DNA of 64,000 nucleotides from Lathyrus oleraceus (GCF_024323335.1 NC_066581.1:464105527-464169526); one strand, 5' to 3'; numbered from the stretch's first letter, positions 22,780 through 34,887 are shown. Program-made: numbers and translations. The notes: generated from the sequence alone by a model not told the origin.

Positions 22780-24224
22780 TGATCGGTCACCATTTCCATT
22801 GAATTCCCGCCGCTAATCCGACATATTTTCATCACCTTGGTAAGATTTATGTTTGTTTTTAGTTGCATTTGAGTCAATTAGCATGTTTTGTTGGTTTGGT
22901 ATTGCATTGCATTCGATTACAAGTTTATGTCAAAAAGATCTCGCTTATGCTTCGTTTGGTAGTGTCATTGTTACAGGTTTAAAAGCAAGAATGGTGAAGT
23001 TCTGGACACTCTAAAGGACAAAAATATGAAAAAACAGCAGGTCAACACGGGCACCCATGTGCCACAACACTGCCCGTGTTGTTGATCAAGCAGAGCAGAG
23101 AGGGAGCAGAAAAACAGAGATCGACACGGGCACCCGTGTGCCACCACACGGCCGTGTTGATTAAAACAGTGCATTAACACGGGCACCCTTGTGTAGGGAC
23201 ACGGCCCGTGTTGTTGCCACTGTAACTTATGCTGAAAATAATTAATGATGAAGAACAACACGGCCACCCGTGTGCCACCACACGGCCGTGTTGATTGGAC
23301 GCAACTTGGAAAACCTAATTTTTGTTGTGTGAACCGATTCTGCTCATTAAGGGTAGTTTGGACCTTTAGCTTGGAAGAGAGTCATCTGAAGATATAAGAA
23401 GGCTTGGAAGAGAAAGAAGAGGACACCATTTGAGAGACGAAAGAAAACATTGCATTGGAGAAGATCGCGAATACGAAGGATTTGAAGACGGCGAGATTCA
23501 AGGGCATCCACCATTGAAGATCAAACTCTCCTAATTCTTTGTAATGTCTAATCTTTACATTATGAGTTCTTTAAGTACTATGAGAGGCTAAACCTCCTGA
23601 TGCTAGGGGGGTGGTCCTGATGTTATCGCATTCTATGAATTTGAACCAATGATTTCTTGATTACTATGTTACGTATTTCAATTCAATTGTGTGATGTTAT
23701 TATGCTTTTGTATCGGACAAATACAAATTGATCTATGACTTCCAATAACAGGATTGTGATTGGTAGGGTTTTCACACAATTGGGTTTATGAATGCATCAT
23801 CTAGGACTAGTAACTTTCGTAAATCACCGTAAACCTTGATATTTTGTATGATTAAAACCAATGATTAATTGAATGGACATTTGAGTAAGAATTGGTAGTT
23901 TAATAGTTTCTTCCTTAAGGACTTAAGTAAGAACATTCTGAGGTTAGGTGATTGAATGTTTCATATGTATCAAGGAAATCGTGACTGAATTCATAACCGG
24001 TTAACTCAACCACTCACCCTAGCATCTTTTATCTTAATCAATTATTTTTACTATTTTTGTGTTTACTATTATAAATTCCAAAATAACCTAACCATTATCT
24101 TTGTGTTCTGATAGAATCAAGTTAAAATAAGTATTTCCTACGCAATCCTTGAGATCGATACTTGGAAATAAAACTCCTTATTACTACATCGGTAAAAATA
24201 GTACACTTGCTATTTTTCCGATCA
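22780..24224 (+). mobile_element. Solo LTR, probable Ty3/gypsy (1445 bp)
   Basis: The element begins TGATCGG and ends CCGATCA, a 7-bp terminal inverted repeat, and is flanked by ATGGT at 22775-22779 and 24225-24229. The flanks rebuild the Ogre LTR (ACAATATGGTCCAAGTGG). It has no internal coding region, so it is a solo LTR left by LTR-LTR recombination. Plus orientation is inferred from the tail ATCCTTGAGATCGATAC, which I recall near the 3' end of legume gypsy LTRs; the lineage is not certain. A GC-rich dyad cluster lies at 23041-23300. Confidence 0.85.
23041..23300. repeat. Cluster of four GC-rich dyads inside the solo LTR
   Basis: There are four imperfect copies of a unit built from CACGGGCACCCGTGTGCCA and GGCCGTGTTG. 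The first has perfect 11-bp arms, CAACACGGGCA (23043-23053) and TGCCCGTGTTG (23071-23081). The third reads CACCCTTGTGTAGGGACACGG. These stand out from the AT-rich surroundings and may form hairpins in the LTR transcript. Confidence 0.8.
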
Positions 24225-26852
24225 ATGGTCCAAGTGGACAAAGTGAAAATTACATTAACATAAACAATTAGAATGATATGAACAATGGCAAATGAATAAA
24301 GGCTAAAATTAAATGACATTAAAGTAAATGACTTGAAAATTAAAAGATAGTTGTTAATAGGTTAGAAGTTAGTATTGTTTTTCTTTTTCTTTTCATTGTG
24401 TAGACATTCTTTGGAGAACACTCAACCCACTTGTCACAAGCATGGATCCTTGAGCTAAGACATCTTCCAAAGGAAGGAAAAAATGTCAAGTTTCCACACA
24501 ATACCATGAAAGAGGGGAGACTTACAATCTCACTAACTAGAATGCTATGCCTTTTATGTCACAAATTTAGCGCTATGTTAAGCAATCGTAATTGGACTTA
24601 TGTAGAAGTCACAACTATTTATGGTCAGGCAATAGAATTTTGGTGTTAATGCATGTTAGAGACATAGTATCATGGACTATGCTCATGAAATATACCACAC
24701 ACAAAAAGAGATATGAAAAAGAGGTGGCCTAATCTCATCCAAATAAATGGTCAAACAAGGTCAAAGGACCTTGGAGAAAAAATTTAAGAATTTTTGAAGA
24801 CTTAAAAGTATTTTTAAACAATTAAAAACAAATGCCAAATCAATTAAATCATGAAAAATATTAATAATGATCCAAAAAATAATTTTAATTTAGAATATGA
24901 AAGAGGAAATTATTTGATATTTTTGGTGAAACTCTCATATTTTTTTGGATCAATATTAAAATTAATATGAATTAATGAAAATAAAAGGAATCAAAGAAAA
25001 TTAGAAAATAACAAAAAAACGTGGACCACTTGATCTCCCTCATTAATTAAGGTGGCAGATCAAGTGGTCCTCAACGCGCTTTCCATCGTGGACTTGAGTA
25101 AATGCGCCATAGGAATGGTAATCAGAACCAAAGTGTGAGATTAGATCATTTTAAATGGATCCTATGGTTAGAGACGTGCCAATACATGGCCGGAGCTGTA
25201 GCTCCGGTCTTCTTCTTCGGTGGACCTCACCAGACTGGTCCACCTTCAACCATCACCAAAATAAAAAAGGAGGACAAGATCTGAAAGAAAAAATGGCGTA
25301 GAGCACGAATCTGACCTCAATTTCATCTAACTCCAAATATATAAAGAGATATGAGTAGTTGAATTTTGAGGTGTGTCAACTGAGTTGCTTCGATTTGACC
25401 TCTAAGCAACTCAATATTCTTGCCTACATTGGTAGGACTTAAGACAACCAAGGATCCAAGAGAATTGAGTGGAATTAAAAGAGAATCGAAGAGATGAAGT
25501 TTTCTGAAAATTACCTTCAATGCTATGCAATTCTTGATGTTGCTTGCTCCAAACACGATCTGATCACACTTGAGAAGCTAGCAAGAAGTGATTAGAGAGG
25601 TTGCAAGGCTTTGGATCCCGAAGTTCTTGAATCCCCAACAATTAAGATTCAAACTCAAATTTCAAATTGAAATTTATCAGGTTTTCATTTGGAATGAGAG
25701 GATTTCAATAGGGGGCAAAGCTGGCACGCAAGGTGGGATTCAAATGAGCACAGAGAGCATGTATTTATAGCTTGAATGAATGATATTTGCACACTTCAAA
25801 TTTTGTCCAAATTTAGCAATGTATATGGCACGAGTGCATGGAGATGTGCAGGCCCATGATGCAATGCAAAAAGTTCCAAATCAATCCAAATGAAATCTAA
25901 ATGGAAGCTTGATTGGCAAGGCAAAGTGAACTGATGTTTTGAAGCTTGATTCTTGCCAAAGATGCAGCTCTGTTAAAGCCATGTGCAGCCCTAGCAAACC
26001 TCATCCAAAATACATAAACTTGGGTTCTTTGGAAAGCTTGGATCAAGGGGAATAAGTTTGATGTTCAACACTTTTTCATTTGGAGCTTGGAACATGGAGA
26101 ATTTTGAGGTGGAAGTTTGGAAATTTCGACATGTTGAAATTTTTTCTAAGTGTCAAGCCATATATCTCAATATTCCACCTTGCTTAACTTATTATGTGAG
26201 CTTCAAATGAGAAACGTGTCTTCATAAAAGTTATAGATCTTTCAAAGACCTTCAAAATGGTCACCAATTTCATGTCATTTGGATTTGTAATGATAGAGTT
26301 ATGAATTTTTGAAGTTTGGAAAAATCACTTGGTTAATGGTATAGGTCAAAAGTGACCTATAATGTAACCTCATATCACATGCTCATAAAAGATGAATTAT
26401 ATCTCATTCCAAACATCAAAGTTGAATTAGACACCTTGAATTTGATTTTGAAACTTGGAAATCTTTCATTTCATAAAAACTGAGCAATTTATGGCCTTGG
26501 GAAGTTGACTTTCAAATTAGGGTTTAGACAAAATGACCTATAATGTTTCAACCTAGAAAATGATTTTCCAAGAAAGAATAGCTTTAGGTATTAACATGAA
26601 AGTTGTTTGGAATGTCATTTATAGTAACTTTGCTCTTGGTATCATTTTCATATGGTGAGAGTTGTAGGAGATAGTGTCTAGGGATACCCAGTTTTGATCA
26701 AATGAATTCATCTGGCCAACCACCATCAACCAACTTGCTAACCTTCAATTATCTTAACTTTATTTGTTGGTTCTAAGTATTGGCAACAATTTTGGTAAAA
26801 CAAGGAGTGTTCACAAGATGTTATGTGTGATGTCTTAACATGAGATATCATG

Positions 26853-27090
26853 TGTACCTGCTGGAGTTCCAAAACATGTTCATGCAGGATTGTATCAGAA
26901 TGTCATAATGACATGGCATCTGATATTGTGTACCTGCTGTAGTGAAAGACATGATGATGCAGGATTGTTTCAGAATGCCATACATAATGACATAGCATCT
27001 GATATGGTTGTACCTGCTGGAATTTATAAAAGGAATTATGAAGTTATGCAGGAATTGTTCCAGAATGTCAGACCCGATGTCATGACATCC
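26853..27090. repeat. Tandem repeat of about 78 bp, three units, in the copia LTR
   Basis: Units start with GTACCTGCTG at about 26853, 26929 and 27009. Each runs through ATGCAGGATTGTTTCAGAATG to CATCTGATAT, with the last unit more diverged. Confidence 0.75.
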
Positions 27091-27475
27091 TGTACACAGA
27101 ACATTCAGTAGGAATGTCTGGTGTTTTGTGATTGCACAATTAATGGCAATCTATGTATGATTGAAGATCTGATTTGCAGGCGCATTCAATCATGGATTAC
27201 AACCTGATTTACTTATTTTCCAAAGAGATCTAACCAGCTGTCATGAGAAGATTTGATTGGAAAATAGATTTAGGGTTTTCAAGATGTCCAAGCGCAACAG
27301 AAAGCTTCTATAAAAAGGGACTCAGAAAACCTGTTTGTACACACAACCAATACTTAGCGAAATACAGAGAGAGAGCTAGGGTTTGTGTCTGTTTAGTCGT
27401 GAGACTTGTAAGCCATTCAAGTCATCCATTAATGATTGAATTGGTCTGACTTGTGGTTGTAATTTGTCACTCTAA

Positions 27476-27615
27476 AGCTGTTAAGCAAGAGTGTGTGTCT
27501 ACTTGATCAAAGCTGTTAAGCAAAATCAAGTGTGTGTCTTCTTGATCAAAGCCGTTGAGCAAGATCAAAAGTGTGTCTTCTTGATTGAAACTGTAAAGTA
27601 AAATCAAGAGTGTGT
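27476..27615. repeat. Tandem repeat of about 34-40 bp, four units, in the copia LTR
   Basis: Units begin AGCTGTTAAGCA or close variants at 27476, 27510, 27550 and 27589, each followed by ATCAAG and TGTGTGTCT. They lie downstream of the TATA-like box, so they would be in the transcript. Confidence 0.75.
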
Positions 27616-28494
27616 TATTGAAAAGTGTTTTCTTTTCTCAAGGGATTGTTGTCCAAAATCACAGGTGTGATTGTAGGGAAGTGAGTGGGTTCTCATATCT
27701 AAGAGTGCTTAGGTAGAAATTGCACGGGTAGAGATTAGGTGAGAAAGACTGTAACTTGTTGAAGTGTACGGAGAGTCTTTAAACTGATTCTATTTTAGTG
27801 AATTTCCTTCCTAGCTTGGTAGCCCCCAGATGTAGGTGAGTTAGACCGAACTGGGTTAACAATTGCTTGTGTATTTTGCATTACTATTCTCTATCTTTAT
27901 TCTGTTTGCATTCTCAGATATTATTGTCGTGACATTACCTTCGACATCTCATATCTGATACCAGAATTTCATTATTGGTTCATGGTAGATCATATATGCA
28001 TAAAATGATGAATTTTGAAGTGTCCCTTGAGAAATTTGATCAATTGGTGAGATAGTTTGTTGGAGAAGTTACTCAAGATACCTAGTCAAACTAGGATTTC
28101 CAAGGCAAATCACCCTCAAACTCTTGAAGAAAACTTGATCAATATAACATGTAGGAATCAATGGAACTCATATATGATGCTCATAACCATTCTTGGATCA
28201 ATTCATGGTTGTGCTCTTTGTCATGAGGGTCTCAAACCTTAGATATGAACTTGATGAATCAATGAAGATCATGCCCTACCTACAAAAGAGTTAGGCAAAT
28301 GTAAAGACATGTTTTTGTATTTTGGTTAGTAAAATGATAATATATAAGTATGATACAATCACATAGTGCTTGGTGATCTCTCCCAACACAAACCCAATGA
28401 AAGAGGGGCAAGGAGGATACCAAGGTATGATCCCAATGCTAATGTTATGATGAAATTGCATGAGGGATCTTAGGATCAAAATTGGGGTCTTACA

Positions 28495-28499
28495 ACACC
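28495..28499. repeat. Target site duplication ACACC, right copy (inner Ogre)
   Basis: It matches 1697-1701 and directly follows CTTACA of the inner Ogre. Confidence 0.93.
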
Positions 28500-30584
28500 G
28501 ACGGAGCCAGAGCTCCGGTCTTCTTCTCCGGTGGACCTCACCGGACTGGTACACCCTCAACCATCACCAAAATAAAAAAGGAGGACATGATCTGAAAGAA
28601 AAAATGGCGTAGAGCACGAATCTGACCTCAATTACAACTAACTCCAAGTAAATAAAAAGATATAAGGAGTTAAATTTTAGGTGTGACAAATGAGTTGCTT
28701 TGATTTGACCTCAAAGCAACTCAATCTTCTTGCCTACATTAGTAGGACTTCAGATAACCAAATATCCAAGAGAATTGATGAGAATTGAGTGACAATCAAA
28801 GAGATAAAGTTTTTTGAAATTTACCTTTAATGCTGTGCAGAAATGGATCTTGCTTGCTTCAACCTTGATCTAATCACACTTAAGAATCTTGCAGGGGAGG
28901 TTTGGCAATGGTACAAAGCTTTGGATCCTGGAGTTTCTAAATCTCGAAATAGTGAGATTCAAACTCAATTTTTAAGTTGAAAATTCTCAGGTTTTCCTTT
29001 GAATGGTGAGGGTTTCAATTGGGGGGCAAAGCTGGTGTGCAAGGTGTCTTTTGAATTGAGCTCCAAGGGCTTGTATTTATAGCAATTGGGACTGATATTT
29101 GCACACTTGAAAAATTGCTAAATTTGGACATTTCATGCACAAGCTTGCATGGGCGTGTACAGGATAATGAAGCTATCCAATTTGATCCACTTGCAACTAT
29201 TCTGAAGTTCAAATGAGGCTTGGATGTCAAGGCAATATGAAATGGGACTTTTGGCATTTGATTTCTTCAAATCATGCAGACTTGTTAACGCCATGCGCAT
29301 CCCTAGCAACTTTATCCAAAATGCATGAACTTAGGTTCTTTGGAAAGCTTAGATCAAGGGGAACAACTTTTATGTTGGACACGTTTTCATTTGGAACTTG
29401 GATCATGGTGAATTTTTAGGTGGAAGTTTGGAAATTTCAACCTATTGAAATTTTTTCTAAGTGTCAAGCCATATATCTCAACATTCCACCTTGCTTAACT
29501 TTTTATGTGAGCTTCAAATGAGAAAAGTGTCTTCATAAAAGTTGTAGATATTTAAAATACCTTAAAAATGGTTACCAATTTAATGTCATTTGGATTTAGA
29601 ATGATAGAGTTATGCATTTTTGAAGTTGAGGAAAATCACTTGTTCAATGGTATAGGTCAAAAATGACCTATATTGTATCCTCATATCACATGCTCATAAA
29701 ATTTGAATTAGATCCTACTCCAAACATAAAAGTTTAAGTAAACATATTGAATTTGATTGTGCAACTTAGAAATCTTTCATCTTATAAAAATTGAGTAAGT
29801 TATGGCCTTGGGAAGTTGAGTTTCAAATTAGGGTTTAAACAAAATGACCTATAATGTTTCAACATAGAAAATGATTTTCCAAGAAAAACTAGCTTTATGT
29901 ATCAACATGCAAGTTGTTTGTAATGTCACTTAGAGTAACGTTTCTCTTGGAATCATTTTCGTATGGTGAAAATCGTAGGAGATAGGGTCTATGGAGACCC
30001 AGTTTTGATCAGATGAATTCATCTGGCCAACCACCACTAACCAACTTGCTAACCTTGATTTCTCTTGGCTTTCTAGGCTCATGGTAGATCATATATGCAT
30101 AAGATGATGAATTTTGAAGTATCCCTTCAGAAATTTTATCAATTGGTGAGATAGCTTGTTGGAGAAGTTACTCAAGATACCTAGTCAAACTAGGGTTTCC
30201 AAGGCAAATCATCTCCAAACTCTTGAAGAAAACTTGATCAATATAACATGTAGAGATCATTGGGACTCATATATGATGCTTTGAAACATTTGTGGGTAAA
30301 TCCATGGTTGTGCTTTTTAGACATGAGGGTCTCAAACCCTTGATATGGACTTGATAGATCAATGAGGATCATGCCCTAGCTACAAATGAAAAGACATTTT
30401 TTTGGTATTTTGGGTTAGTAAAATGATAATATACAAGTATGATACAATCACATAGTGCTTGGTGATCTCTCCCAAAACAAACCCAATGGGAGAGGGGTAA
30501 GGAGGATGCCAAGGTATGATCCCAATGCTAATGCATATGATGAAATTGCATGAGGGTTCTTAGGGTCAAAATTGGGGTCTTACA
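28500..30584 (-). repeat. Composite Ogre 3' LTR, inner part
   Basis: It resumes the LTR exactly where 1-1701 stops and runs to GGGGTCTTACA next to the polypurine tract at 30585. In the block at 28830-28920 it matches the Ogre solo LTR at 57375-57465 and not the inner Ogre subtype. The TATA-like box is at 29074-29082. Confidence 0.9.
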
Positions 30585-30600
30585 GCTGCCCATATTTAAG
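30585..30600 (-). other. Polypurine tract of the composite Ogre
   Basis: The minus strand reads CTTAAATATGGGCAGC next to the LTR. Compared with the inner Ogre, one G of the G-run is T, which would weaken a polypurine primer. Confidence 0.65.
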
Positions 30601-31082
30601 GACATTCTAACTGAGGAGGTGAAGGTTAAAATCTTCATGTCGACTCAGTAAAATGAGCTTAAATAACAACATATAGAAACAAATTTTGGTCCTTAAGAGA
30701 CCTCATGATGCATATGATATGTATGTAGAAAGAAAATTCTCTGTGGGGAAATGTTGCCACAAAGGAAAAGAAATCAGAGAGACCGAAGATCCGCAGGAGT
30801 ATAACGCTTTCCGTGAGGAAAACTCACTAGGCAGACAGAGACTCTAGAGGGATAAAAGGTTACGCGTAAGCCAAGCTACGACTTAAAACTGATGGACGGA
30901 CAAGAGGAATTCCATAAAATGGAAATACTCGGCCGGGGAAACAAAACATCTGCAGGGGATTACAAGTAGATCAGGATAAAACTGAAGTTCTTGAATCAAT
31001 GCAGGGAAAAGCGATTTCACTCAGGAAAAGCGCACTTAACTCAACTGGGGAAGAAGTAAACTTCAACACAGGAGGAGCAGAA

Positions 31083-31945
31083 ATTCATTATCCACTACCT
31101 GTTACTGGGTAAGGAGATAATAAAAGTCTGACAGAGAGGTCACCCGTCATCGGTTAGGATGAACATATCAAGGATGACTCGCTGGGAACTACCAGGAGGG
31201 AATATTCATTACTGTTTACTGGGTAAGAATAGCCTTGCTGGGGAAAACTGCAGAAATAGGATTTACAACTACCAGTTACCAGGCAGAAGACCGGAGATGA
31301 GAATATCTGTCACCGGTTAAGGTGAACATATCAAGGATAGACTCAAAGGAAAGAAAATCCGTCATCGGTTAAGATGAACATATCAAGGATATTCTTGCCT
31401 GGGAATTGTTAATTAGGATACCCGTCATCGGTTAAGATGAACATATCAAGGATAAACCAACTGAACAAAAAGTAGGAATTACATCTATCGAATACTGGAT
31501 AGAAGACCATCAAAGAGAAAATCCATCACCGGTTAGGATGAACATATCAAGGATCGACTTTGTTGAGGGGACGAGCAGGATTTACAACTACCGGTTACTG
31601 GGTAGAAGACCGCAAAGAGGAGGAAATACATCATTAGTTAGGATGAACATATCAAGGATTAACCCTCTGGGGAACAAAATAGGGATTACAACTACCTTTT
31701 TACTTGGTAGAACACTGAGGATGAGAATATTCGTCATTGGTTAGGATGAACATATCAAGGATAGACCCAAGTAAGGGAAGAAAATATCCTTCATCGATTA
31801 GGACGAACATATCAAGGATATACATCCTGGGGAAATGTGAAAACGAATCCGCTGGGGAAAAAAGTTGCTCTTGCCGGGTATTGGGAAAAAGTGAAAAACA
31901 TGAGAAGAATATTACCAGTTACTGGGTAATAGGCTCTCAGGGGAC
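31083..31945. repeat. Minisatellite in the composite Ogre 3' untranslated region
   Basis: About eight units are built on CATCGGTTAGGATGAACATA followed by TCAAGGAT, interleaved with CCGGTTACTGGGTAGAAGAC-type units. The order of variants differs from 6908-7890. Confidence 0.82.
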
Positions 31946-32271
31946 CAAAAGCATCTATCTAGGTAAGATCTAGAAAGAAAATGTCAATCAAGACTCAACC
32001 CAATGAGGATATAGCTCAAGGGGAGTAATTCCATCCAGGTAATCAACTGGGGAGGAAACTAAAACAATGATCATCCATGAGGAAATAACTCAGTGGGGAA
32101 GGGAGAAAGGTTAAAATCTTCCTGCTAAAGGGGCCGACACTTCTATCATTGAGAGGACAAACACCAAATTTATATGGGGATGAAGTACCACCATAACAAA
32201 GAATAAGAATCTCAGACAATGAATCAACAAATATGATTATGCAAAAATATGTAATCATGAAATTATATGAG

Positions 32272-32312
<41 letters not shown>
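32272..32312. repeat. Hexanucleotide microsatellite (GTATAT)n
   Basis: Between six and seven uninterrupted TATATG/GTATAT units. The inner Ogre has only ATTATATATGATG at the homologous point (8204-8220), so this copy has expanded since they parted. Confidence 0.9.
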
Positions 32313-32796
32313 GATGATTATGCTGACAAAACGATCGCAAAGGATACAAAGGTGTCGCAAAATATTGAATCATCGGTACAATCCTCGGTTAATCCACAAC
32401 AAAGGGATACAACTTCCGGAGAACAGGGAGATCAACATCCGAAAGGCTCAACATTATCTGGGGAAGGAGGAGATCTGCTGAGGAAAGGAAATATTATCGA
32501 ATCTGCAAGGAATTTTAGGTCAACACCATATCAAATGGGAGACAACCATACAGAGGATAAACACAAATAACTACTCAGAAACCAAGAGAACACTCTGATT
32601 GGGAGTGAGTCGGATGGCTATTGGCGGAGAAACCAACGCGATCTACTGGGGAAATCGATCTTACTCTGCTAAAGATCAAAACGGAAAATCAACCCTGTTG
32701 AGGAACACACAAACTATGTCGGGGACTGAATCAACCAACTTAGTTGGGAAAAGTACAGAAGCTCCGCTGGAGATCAAACACTCTGTAGGGGAACTG

Positions 32797-34845
32797 TGTA
32801 ACACCCTTCTAAATACCCCAAATTATTATAATTAAAATAACAATATATTCATCAGAGTAATTATGCCCCGAAGGGTGTCACACAATCATTTTTCAACGTT
32901 CATCATATTATCCTGTCATGCTCATTTATTCAATTAAAATAAGATTCTTTGCATAATTCGCAGCGGAATAAATTCTACATCAAGTAAAACATGTAACACA
33001 ATACATGTAAATCATTCAACAACCAATAACAACTTAGTTAAAACACCCCCTCCCGATGTTACATCTATCAGAGCATGACCCATAAGAACTACTCTAGACT
33101 CCAAGCATTAGCTTCTACTCGATTCATTTCTCGTTACCTGAAGAATAGGTGTAAGGGTGAGTTCCTCAATCAATAAATAAGCATTATACAACATTATGTA
33201 ATGTTAAGTAATTCACGCATTAAATCACCCTAATCATACTACGCATTCAGCAACAGCAATATCCGTTCCAACAACATACTTAACAGTAGATTCTCGACCA
33301 TAATCCACATCAACAACACAACACACCACACACATATAATACTGGAATACATCCATTCATATTATATGCCATACATTCATTATGCAATGAGACTCTACAC
33401 ATGCGGTACCGACTATTCTTGAACATATAGTTCAAGCTCACCGATCCCTCCGGACACGGCTACTAAGCTCATTAGTCCCACTCATTGAGATCTAATGACT
33501 CACTCACTAATTCCTCACCATGGGAATTAGCTACAGCCCTGAAGGCTAGACTATGCACACTAATCATCTAGTATGCAAACATCAACAACAAATCCACAAT
33601 GATTCACTCACTAATTCCTCACCATGGGAATTAGCTACAGCCCCGAAGGCTATGCTATGCACGCTAATCATCTAGCAATGCAGCATCAACAACAATTCAC
33701 AACGGACATAAGCTCACACTCTAAGCCATACAACCGTCCATTCACAACACAGGCATAATACATACATTCACATCATTATGCATGCCATCATACATCATCA
33801 ACACATCATTATCATGTAAATAAATTAAACACAGTATTAGCACTCTCTACTAATACTTATACTGCTCACAACAGCGGGGTATAATCCCTATCACATCATG
33901 TGCCAACATAGGCCAGCTCTCAATTATGTACACAACATTAAACTATCCATTTTTCCACTCTGCAACATACTATATCAATTTTTCCACAGCTCAAAGCTCA
34001 CAGGTCGGCGCAAGGACTCTACTCAACTGGAGGGAGTCAGCGCAAAAGCCCTATGCGTCGACGCATACAGTCGACGCTTAGCTCACTGGTCGGCGCAAAA
34101 CTACCATGCGTCGACGCATGCAGTCAGCGCATGCCTCACGGGTCAGCGCACGCCGACCCTATGGTCGACCGCTCGCGCGCAGACTCAGATTTTTCTGAGT
34201 TTTCCAGGGTTCCGTTAGCTTACGTTTCACAGGTTTTCCGGCCGTTTCCTCAACTACGACCATCTCTAAACAGAACAATTTGCCCGGTAAATTGGTAGCG
34301 CCGATTCAAGTTTTTAACTGGAATTCGTGTTCTAGTCTAACATTTACGACTTACACCACTACCGATTCAATTTACAGGTTTTACCACCGTTTATCCAACA
34401 TCAAATTCAGCATATACAGTCCCAATTAGGGTTAAGTCGACGGCTTATCACTACCCATTACATATTATCCCATAATACCCATTAATCGACGATAAACCCC
34501 CCTTACCTGATTAATCCGGCAAAAATCTCTAAGCTTCAAGCTCTTCTCCAACCTTCAGCCCTTGCTCTGTCTCTTTGCCCTTTTTCTCTTCTCTGCAGCT
34601 TCTCTGAGTTTCACGTGAAAAACTTATTTTCCAAATGAACCCTATTTCCTTATTCCACTTATATATTTTCCAATAATAATATTAAAATCCAATAATTATT
34701 ATTCCAAAATAATAATAATTATAATCCAATAATAATATTCCAATTTATTTTATTCCAATAATAAAATAACCCAATTATTCAATTAAATTAATATTATACT
34801 ATTAATTCAATTTAAATAATTATTTTATCTTATTGGGGTGTTACA
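32797..34845 (-). repeat. Chromovirus 3' LTR (2049 bp)
   Basis: TGTAACACCC to GGTGTTACA, next to the polypurine tract on the minus strand. A TATA-like TATATAAG lies at 34658-34665 on the minus strand, about 180 bases from the LTR start. Two perfect 16-bp palindromes around GCGTCGACGC lie at 34052-34067 and 34105-34120. The small ORFs here are duplicated exactly in the other LTR and are not genes. Confidence 0.96.
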
Positions 34846-34858
34846 ACTCTCCCCCACT
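34846..34858 (-). other. Polypurine tract of the chromovirus
   Basis: The minus strand reads AGTGGGGGAGAGT directly before TGTAAC of the 3' LTR. Confidence 0.9.
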
Positions 34859-34887
34859 AAAAGAGTTTTCGTCCTCGAAAACATACC

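Larger units (their letters stand above)
26765..27971 (+). mobile_element. Solo LTR, probable Ty1/copia (1207 bp)
   Basis: It begins TGTTGGTTC and ends GAATTTCA, flanked by TTATT at 26760-26764 and 27972-27976. The flanks join to the Ogre LTR sequence seen at 5880 and 58610. A TATA-like CTATAAAAAGGG lies near 27309. Two short tandem arrays lie inside (26853-27090 and 27476-27615). The TGTTGG start and length suggest copia; with no internal region the lineage cannot be shown. A partial reverse copy of the same family lies at 63389-63983. Confidence 0.85.
1702..28494 (-). mobile_element. Inner Ogre-type Ty3/gypsy retrotransposon, complete but decayed
   Basis: The element is bounded by TGTAGCGG at 1702 and CTTACA at 28494 (TG...CA on both strands) and flanked by the 5-bp duplication ACACC (1697-1701 and 28495-28499). 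Minus-strand order: 5' LTR 28494-21567, primer site, leader, ORF1, gag-pro, putative intron, pol, 3' untranslated region, polypurine tract, 3' LTR 6405-1702. Without its nested insertions (CACTA, two solo LTRs) it is about 21.6 kb, the size known for Ogre. In about 175 bp aligned by eye (near 5100 and 25976) the two LTRs differ at roughly 11 positions, so the insertion is old. All three coding blocks carry stop codons. Confidence 0.93.
21567..28494 (-). repeat. Inner Ogre 5' LTR, interrupted by two solo LTRs
   Basis: The LTR runs from TGTATCGG to GGGGTCTTACA. Removing the insertions at 22780-24224 and 26765-27971 leaves about 4.27 kb. A deletion of about 390 bp is visible near 24740 (compare 3453-3843), with another of 18-19 bp just after it. 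It shares subtype-specific blocks with the 1702-6405 LTR, supporting that both belong to the same element. Its TATA-like box is at 25762-25770. Confidence 0.92.
30601..32791 (-). other. Composite Ogre 3' untranslated region with minisatellite
   Basis: Non-coding. The minisatellite at 31083-31945 has about eight units of the same GAACATATCAAGGAT core seen in the inner Ogre. A hexamer microsatellite lies at 32272-32312. At about 32557 it carries the empty site for the CACTA insertion. Short ORFs here follow the repeats and show no recognisable protein. Confidence 0.8.

Noticed and set aside
22971..23267. Minus-strand ORF of 98 codons
   Set aside because: It reads through the GC-rich dyad cluster of a solo LTR and shows only repeat-derived composition.
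32043..32360. Minus-strand ORF with a His-Ile repeat
   Set aside because: The repeat is the translation of the (GTATAT)n microsatellite.
33898..34298. Overlapping plus-strand ORFs (106 and 81 codons), duplicated at 40484-40884
   Set aside because: They lie in the two nearly identical chromovirus LTRs in antisense orientation and follow the palindrome-rich island, so their repetition reflects LTR identity, not genes.
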